Of a DNA stretch of 9,525 nucleotides, positions 5,188-9,525 are shown piece by piece. The DNA lies in the NCBI GenBank assembly GCA_013813135.1, contig JACCSF010000419.1, positions 1 to 9,525 on the forward strand, in the 5' to 3' direction. Within the stretch, counting starts at the first letter, position 1. Each line of letters opens with the position of its first letter. This stretch comes from Thermoleophilaceae bacterium (GTDB taxonomy: Bacteria > Actinomycetota > Thermoleophilia > Solirubrobacterales > Thermoleophilaceae). A program made the position numbers and the translations under genes. A model generated the notes under the pieces. That model ran no database searches. It worked only from the letters and a program-made list of their open reading frames with translations, and was not told where the DNA came from.

Positions 5188-7568
5188 TACTCGTCGGCCG
5201 GCGACGCAACCGCGGGTTCACCCAGCTGCTCCAACACCCGCGGCAGATCCGCCTCCGTGATCAGCACCTGGCGGGCCTTGGAGCCCTCGTAGCCCGAGAT
5301 CGCCCCGCGGCGCTCCATCATGTCGATCAGGCGTCCCGCGCGCGTGTAACCCACCCGCAGGCGGCGCTGGAGCATCGAGGTCGACGCGGTGCCCATCTGC
5401 ACCACGGTGGCGATCGCCTCCGGCAGCAGATCGTCCTGGTCGGGGTCATAGTCGCCGTCGCCGCCCTCGCCCTCCGAGTCGCTCTCCACGGCCTCCAGCA
5501 ACTCCTCGTGCAGCTCCGGCTCGCCCTGGCGGCGCCAGTGCTCGGTCAGCTTCTCGATCTCCTCCTCGGCTATGAACGCGCCCTGGATGCGGGCCGAGCG
5601 CGACTCGCCGGAGGGGCGGAACAGCATGTCGCCCTGCCCCAGCAGCGACTCGGCGCCGTTCTGGTCCAGGATCACACGCGAGTCGGTCTGAGAGGACACC
5701 GCGAAGGCGATCCGGGCGGGCACGTTGGCCTTGATCATTCCAGTGATCACGTCGGCGCTCGGGCGCTGCGTGGCGAGCACGAGGTGGATCCCCACGGCGC
5801 GCGACTTCTGCGCCAGCCGGATGATCGAGTCCTCCACGTCGGCCGGGGCCACCATCATCAGGTCCGCCAGCTCGTCGATCACACAGAGGATGTAGGGCAG
5901 CGGGCGCTCGCCCTGACGCGCTCGCACACGGTTCAGCTCGACCAGGCTGCGTGTCTTGGCCTTGCTCATCACGCCGTAGCGCTCTTCCATCTCCTTGATC
6001 AGGTTGCTGAGCACGTTGGCGGCCAGCCGCGGCGAGGTCACGACCGGCGTGAGCAGGTGCGGGATGCCCTCGTAATGGTTCAACTCGACGCGCTTGGGGT
6101 CGACCAGCACCATGCGCACCTCGTTCGGGTTGGAGCGCAGCAGGACGCTCGAGAGCATGGCGTTCACGCAGCCCGACTTACCGGAGCCGGTGGTGCCTGC
6201 GATCAGGATGTGCGGCTGCTTGGCGAGATCGGTGCCGATCGCCTTGCCCGCTATGTCCTTTCCGAGCCACACCGACAGCGGTGACCAGCCCTTCGGGGCG
6301 TCCTGGAAGACGTCGCCCAGGTGCACCATCTTGCGCACCCGGTTGGGCACCTCCACGCCGACGGCCTGCTTGCCGGGGATCGGGGCCAGGATGCGCACCT
6401 GCTCTGCCGCGAGCGCGTAGGCGAGGTCGTCCTTCAGCTGCGAGACCTTGGCGACCTTGATGCCCGGCGCCAGGCGCAATTCGTAGCGGGTCACGTGCGG
6501 GCCGGTGACGGTGCCGATCACGCGCGCCTCGACGTTGAAGTTGCTGAGCGCCTCCGTCAGCTGGGCGCCGGTGCGCTCGATCCCCTTCGTGTCGACCTTC
6601 TGCGCGCCGTTCGAGCGCTTCAGGAACGACGGCTTCGGCATGCGGTAGTCGTAGTCGTCGGCCTCGGTGACCGCCGAGCGGCGGTTGCCCATCGGCGTGA
6701 GCTCCTCCTGCTCCTCCGCTTCGAGCTCGGGATCCGGCACAGGGTCGGGCTCGGGCTCCTCCCATGCCTCGTCCGCCTCCTCCTCGGTCGACTCGGGCTC
6801 GGGCTCCTCCGGGTCGGTGTAGATGTCCGGATAGCGCTCGGAGCCGTCGAGGGCCGGGGCCTCCACGTGCGTCGCGCGCACGACCGGCTCCTGATTCTCG
6901 GGCTCGGGCGGCTCGACCGGGCCGGCGATCGGATCGCCGGGCAGCGGCGCGGTGGCAACGGTGCGGCTGGTGCGCCGGACACGCTCCCCCGTGGTCGTGG
7001 CCGCGTCGCGCGTGGCCTGCACCACTCCGGCGATCGAGGCGCCCGTGATCAGGAGCACGCCCGCCAGCAGCAGGAAGATGAAGAGGATGTGCGACCCGGC
7101 CTCGGAGAACAGCTTGGCCGAGGCCCAGAAGAGCGACTCGCCGACCAGCCCGCCGTGCTCGCGCAGGTAGGCGGCGTCGACGAAGCCGTCACGCGGGGTG
7201 TCGCCGGGCCCCAGGCCGAGCGAGCCAGCCGCCAGGCCGAGCGTCAGCGCCGCGCCGAGGCAGAGCGCCCCGGTCTTGAGCGGGTGCACGGCCGGGAGCA
7301 TCGGGCGGATGACGATCGCCGCCCCTGCGGCGAACAGTGCGATCGGCGCCAGGTAGCCGGCTCCGCCCAGCAGGAACAGGATGCCGTCCGCCAGCGCTTC
7401 GCCCACCTCACCGCCGGCCCAGCCGAGGTAGAAGACGCAGGTGAAGAAGGCCGCGAAGGCGACCAGGGCCAGCCCGATCAGGTCCCACTGGCGCTGTTCG
7501 AGGTGCGGCAGCTCGAACGGCGGCCAGGAACCCCGGGATCGGCGGCGCTTACGGCGACGACTTGCCAT
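5187..7568 (-). CDS. ftsK: FtsK/SpoIIIE DNA translocase
   Basis: This 793-residue septal DNA pump moves chromosome ends clear of the closing division septum using ATP. A basic N-terminus (MASRRRKRRRSRG) is followed by four hydrophobic membrane helices at about 28-50, 62-88, 97-118 and 159-183. A Pro/Glu/Asp-rich linker (about 208-292) follows, then the alpha/beta motor: an alpha domain from about 320 ('FNVEARVIGTVTGPHVTRYEL', 344 on), Walker A GTTGSGKS (458-465), VDPKRVEL (489-496), Walker B LCVIDELADL (561-570) and LATQRPSADVITG (598-610). A second acidic linker (about 695-715) leads to the winged-helix gamma domain (about 716-770), which reads KOPS-type polarity sequences ('STSMLQRRLRVGYTRAGRLIDMMERRGAI'). 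All motor motifs are intact. The length is typical of actinobacterial FtsK. The start at ATG 7568-7566 has no clear Shine-Dalgarno. It leads a minus-strand operon and is divergent from the response regulator. Confidence 0.97.
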   Translation of the reverse strand: MASRRRKRRRSRGSWPPFELPHLEQRQWDLIGLALVAFAAFFTCVFYLGWAGGEVGEALADGILFLLGGAGYLAPIALFAAGAAIVIRPMLPAVHPLKTGALCLGAALTLGLAAGSLGLGPGDTPRDGFVDAAYLREHGGLVGESLFWASAKLFSEAGSHILFIFLLLAGVLLITGASIAGVVQATRDAATTTGERVRRTSRTVATAPLPGDPIAGPVEPPEPENQEPVVRATHVEAPALDGSERYPDIYTDPEEPEPESTEEEADEAWEEPEPDPVPDPELEAEEQEELTPMGNRRSAVTEADDYDYRMPKPSFLKRSNGAQKVDTKGIERTGAQLTEALSNFNVEARVIGTVTGPHVTRYELRLAPGIKVAKVSQLKDDLAYALAAEQVRILAPIPGKQAVGVEVPNRVRKMVHLGDVFQDAPKGWSPLSVWLGKDIAGKAIGTDLAKQPHILIAGTTGSGKSGCVNAMLSSVLLRSNPNEVRMVLVDPKRVELNHYEGIPHLLTPVVTSPRLAANVLSNLIKEMEERYGVMSKAKTRSLVELNRVRARQGERPLPYILCVIDELADLMMVAPADVEDSIIRLAQKSRAVGIHLVLATQRPSADVITGMIKANVPARIAFAVSSQTDSRVILDQNGAESLLGQGDMLFRPSGESRSARIQGAFIAEEEIEKLTEHWRRQGEPELHEELLEAVESDSEGEGGDGDYDPDQDDLLPEAIATVVQMGTASTSMLQRRLRVGYTRAGRLIDMMERRGAISGYEGSKARQVLITEADLPRVLEQLGEPAVASPADE

Positions 7569-7605
7569 CCAAGGGGATTTCGACGGAGTTGGGCCGCACC
7601 CTCCC

Positions 7606-7611
7606 TACCAT
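7606..7611 (+). promoter_or_regulatory. Candidate -10 box for a leaderless response regulator transcript
   Basis: TACCAT (7606-7611) fits the actinobacterial TAnnnT -10 pattern. Its end lies 7 bases before the A of ATG 7619, so transcription would start at the first base of the start codon. No good -35 box with 16-19 base spacing was found (TTCGAC at 7579-7584 is 21 bases away). There is no usable Shine-Dalgarno, only a G-run abutting the ATG. Other in-frame starts (TTG 7562, ATG 7610) remain possible. Confidence 0.4.
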
Positions 7612-7618
7612 GGGGGGC

Positions 7619-8299
7619 ATGTCGGGACGCCCGCGAGTGCTTGTCGTCGAGGACGACACGGACATCGCCGGCGTGCTGCGGCGATCGCTGGACAAGGAGG
7701 GGTACGACGTGCGCGTCGCCGGGGACGGCGAGGCCGCTCTCGACGAGGCCGGGGTGTTCGAGCCCGACGCCGTGGTGCTGGACCTGGGCCTCCCCCGGCT
7801 CGACGGCGCGGAGGTCTGCCGGCGCCTGCGCAACGAGGGCGACGTGCCGATCCTGATCCTGACCGCCCGCGACGCGCTCGAGGCCCGGGTGGAGGGTCTC
7901 GACTCGGGCGCCGACGACTACCTCGTCAAGCCCTTCGAGCGCGACGAGCTGCTGGCCCGCCTGCGCGCGTTGCTGCGGCGCCGCCCGCCGCGTGGAAGCG
8001 CCTACCTGGTCATGGGCGACCTGCGCCTGAACCCCGACACGCGCGAGGTGCTGCGGGGCGAGCGCGACCTGGAGCTGACCGCGCGCGAATTCGAGCTGCT
8101 CGAGCACCTGATGCGCAACGAGCGCATCGTCGTGTCGCGCCAGGCCCTGCTCGACGAGGTCTGGGGCTACCACCCGTTTGCGGAGACCAACACCGTCGAC
8201 GTCTTCGTCTCAAACCTGCGCCGCAAGCTCGAGGCGAACGGCGAGGCGCGCGTGCTCCACACGGTGCGCGGGGCGGGCTACGTGCTGAGGGACGCATGA
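7619..8299 (+). CDS. OmpR-family two-component response regulator
   Basis: This 226-residue DNA-binding response regulator has a receiver domain at 5-118: acidic pocket E11-D12-D13, phospho-acceptor Asp55 in VVLDLGLP, Thr82 in LTAR, and Lys104 in LVKPF. An OmpR/PhoB winged-helix domain follows at about 127-224, with 'LELTAREFELLEHLMRN', 'VSRQALLDEVWGY', the recognition helix 'NTVDVFVSNLRRKLE' (191-205) and the wing 'VLHTVRGAGYVLR'. When phosphorylated by the adjacent kinase it would bind direct repeats and control transcription. It resembles MprA/TcrA-type regulators, but the specific orthologue cannot be named. ATG 7619 is chosen because MSGRPRVLVVEDD is the usual short N-terminus; the upstream frame (from TTG 7562) adds 19 unlikely residues. 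It overlaps the kinase gene by 4 bases and shares a 50-base divergent gap with ftsK. Confidence 0.95.
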   Translation: MSGRPRVLVVEDDTDIAGVLRRSLDKEGYDVRVAGDGEAALDEAGVFEPDAVVLDLGLPRLDGAEVCRRLRNEGDVPILILTARDALEARVEGLDSGADDYLVKPFERDELLARLRALLRRRPPRGSAYLVMGDLRLNPDTREVLRGERDLELTAREFELLEHLMRNERIVVSRQALLDEVWGYHPFAETNTVDVFVSNLRRKLEANGEARVLHTVRGAGYVLRDA

Positions 8300-9525
8300 G
8301 GACCCGCCTGCCGGTGCGCTTCAAGCTCGCCGTGGTCACGGCGGCGCTCACGTTCGCGATCCTCTGCGTGTTCGCGGTGGTGATCGGGGCGGTCGCCGAG
8401 CAGCGCATCCGAGCGGGCTTCGACGACGACCTGCGGGCCACCGTGTCCGACCTCGCCAACAGCATCGACGCGCAGCGCAGCGAGGACGGAGTCGTGCGCT
8501 ACAACGACGAGCCCCTGCAAGGCGCCGCCACGGGCGGCGCCGAGGTGCGGCTCGTTCGGCCCGACGGCGAGGTCGTCTACCCGCAGGGCCTGTATCCGCT
8601 GGCCGCGGTCGGCGTGGAGGGCTTGAGCGACTTCCAGGGCCTGCGGGTCGGCTCCCGCGGCGTGACCATCTCGAACCCGCGCACCTCGGAGGCGTTCGGG
8701 CCGCTCGCTGACGATTTCGGCGCCCGGGTCGTCGGCTTCGTTCAGTACGCCAAGCCCAAGGCCACCGTCAATCGCACCGTCAACCGCGTGCGGCTGTTCT
8801 TGGCCTTCGGCGTCCTCGGCGGCACGCTGCTCGCATTCCTGGGCGGCCTCTACGTGGCCGAGCGCGCGATGCGGCCGATCGCCGGCCTGACCCGCGCCGC
8901 CCGCGAGGTGGCGCGCACCCGCGACCCCGACATCACGCTGCCCAGGCCGCGCGCGAACGACGAGGTATCCGACCTCGCCAACACCTTCGAGGACATGCTG
9001 CGCGAGCTGGGGGCCGCCCGCCAGGAGACCGAGGCCACGCTGGACCGCCAGCGGGCCTTCGTGGCCGACGCGTCGCACGAGCTGCGCACGCCGCTCACCA
9101 GCATCCTCGCCAACCTCGAGCTGCTCGAGAGCGAGCTGGCCGGCGAGCAGCGTGAGATGGCCGACTCGGCCCTGCGCTCCTCGAAGCGCATGCGCCGGCT
9201 GGTCGGCGACCTGCTGCTGCTCGCCCGCGCCGACGCCGGCCGCGAGGCGCCGCGCGTCCCGGTGGACCTGTCCTCCGTGGCGGCCGAGGCGGCGTTGGAG
9301 GCCACCGCGCTGTCCTCACAGCACCCGCTGGACCTCGACCTGCCGGAGCCGGTGCTGGTTGTGGGCGTGGCCGACGATCTGCACCGCCTGGTGGCAAACC
9401 TGCTCGAGAATGCCTTCCTTCACACGCCCGGCGGCACCCCGGTTACCGTGTCGGTGCGCCGCGAGGGCTCCGAGGCGGTGCTGGAGGTGGCCGACCGCGG
9501 CCCGGGAGTGCCCGAGACGATGCGC
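8296..9525 (+). CDS. Sensor histidine kinase, partial at the right edge
   Basis: The first 410 residues of a membrane sensor kinase, open to the last base of the window. TM1 is at about 11-34, an extracytoplasmic sensor of about 130 residues follows (35-165), then TM2 at about 166-188 and a HAMP linker at about 189-241 (AERAMRPIAGLT, then 'NDEVSDLANTFEDM'). The dimerisation and phospho-acceptor helix carries DASHELRTPLTS with His261. The ATPase domain shows the N box NLLENAFLHTPGG (368-380, Asn372) and the G1 box DRGPG (400-404). The F and G2 boxes should lie beyond the window, so only about 50-60 residues are missing. The sensor part has no family I recognise. The start ATG overlaps the regulator's stop (ATGA), with GAGGGA (8287-8292) just upstream, so the pair is co-translated. 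It should autophosphorylate on His261 and pass phosphate to Asp55 of the regulator. Confidence 0.95.
   Translation, partial: MRTRLPVRFKLAVVTAALTFAILCVFAVVIGAVAEQRIRAGFDDDLRATVSDLANSIDAQRSEDGVVRYNDEPLQGAATGGAEVRLVRPDGEVVYPQGLYPLAAVGVEGLSDFQGLRVGSRGVTISNPRTSEAFGPLADDFGARVVGFVQYAKPKATVNRTVNRVRLFLAFGVLGGTLLAFLGGLYVAERAMRPIAGLTRAAREVARTRDPDITLPRPRANDEVSDLANTFEDMLRELGAARQETEATLDRQRAFVADASHELRTPLTSILANLELLESELAGEQREMADSALRSSKRMRRLVGDLLLLARADAGREAPRVPVDLSSVAAEAALEATALSSQHPLDLDLPEPVLVVGVADDLHRLVANLLENAFLHTPGGTPVTVSVRREGSEAVLEVADRGPGVPETMR

Noticed and set aside
6700..6950. Repeat array suggested by recurring GGCTCGGGCTCC-like words in ftsK
   Set aside because: These are codons of the Pro/Glu-rich FtsK linker, with irregular spacing; this is low-complexity coding sequence and not a DNA repeat element.
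6321..7856. A 511-codon plus-strand open frame antisense to ftsK and running into the response regulator
   Set aside because: It is an antisense shadow of FtsK. The part in the regulator gene is a wrong frame, and no family motif is visible.

Overview
This is a high-GC (roughly 70 %) bacterial chromosome segment. It most likely comes from an actinomycete of the Thermoleophilia type (Solirubrobacterales or Gaiellales relatives). The grounds are the strong G/C bias at third codon positions, an F420-type (deazaflavin) reductase, an Actinobacteria-like recA-recX pair, and the order ftsK / RodZ-like gene / cinA / thpR / recA / recX. The class assignment is inference. No mobile element, CRISPR array, tRNA or rRNA was seen.

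Layout: bases 1-185 are non-coding. On the minus strand they carry a good sigma-70-like promoter just past the recX stop, followed by about 140 bases of moderately structured, less GC-rich sequence and a strong GC hairpin at the window edge. This is either an unannotated small RNA or the leader of a gene lying to the left. Bases 186-1844 hold recX and recA, both minus strand, 24 bases apart. The 85-base gap 1845-1929 separates recA from a divergent plus-strand deazaflavin-dependent nitroreductase-family gene (1930-2433). It contains a likely recA promoter, with an inverted repeat over its spacer and -35 region. After a 142-base convergent gap (2434-2575) with an odd frame-switching coding signal, a tightly packed minus-strand set runs ftsK (7568-5187), RodZ-like gene (5162-4413), cinA (4413-3136) and thpR (3118-2576). 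A 50-base gap then separates ftsK from a divergent plus-strand two-component pair: an OmpR-family response regulator (7619-8299) and a sensor histidine kinase (from 8296) that runs off the right edge.

How the genes fit together: recA and recX are a recombinase and its modulator. FtsK pumps DNA at the division septum. The RodZ-like protein probably ties the envelope to cell shape. CinA (nicotinamide-nucleotide amidase) and ThpR (RNA 2',3'-cyclic phosphodiesterase) are small-molecule and RNA-end housekeeping enzymes that often travel with recA. The four-gene ftsK-to-thpR block looks like one operon (a 1-base overlap and gaps of 17-24 bases). The two-component pair overlaps by 4 bases and should be co-translated; its signal is unknown.

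Most of the window is conserved housekeeping DNA. The items most worth a second look are the promoter-to-hairpin unit at the left edge, the inverted repeat in the recA promoter, the frame-switching short reading frame after thpR, the hairpin abutting the RodZ-like start codon, and the apparently leaderless start of the response regulator.
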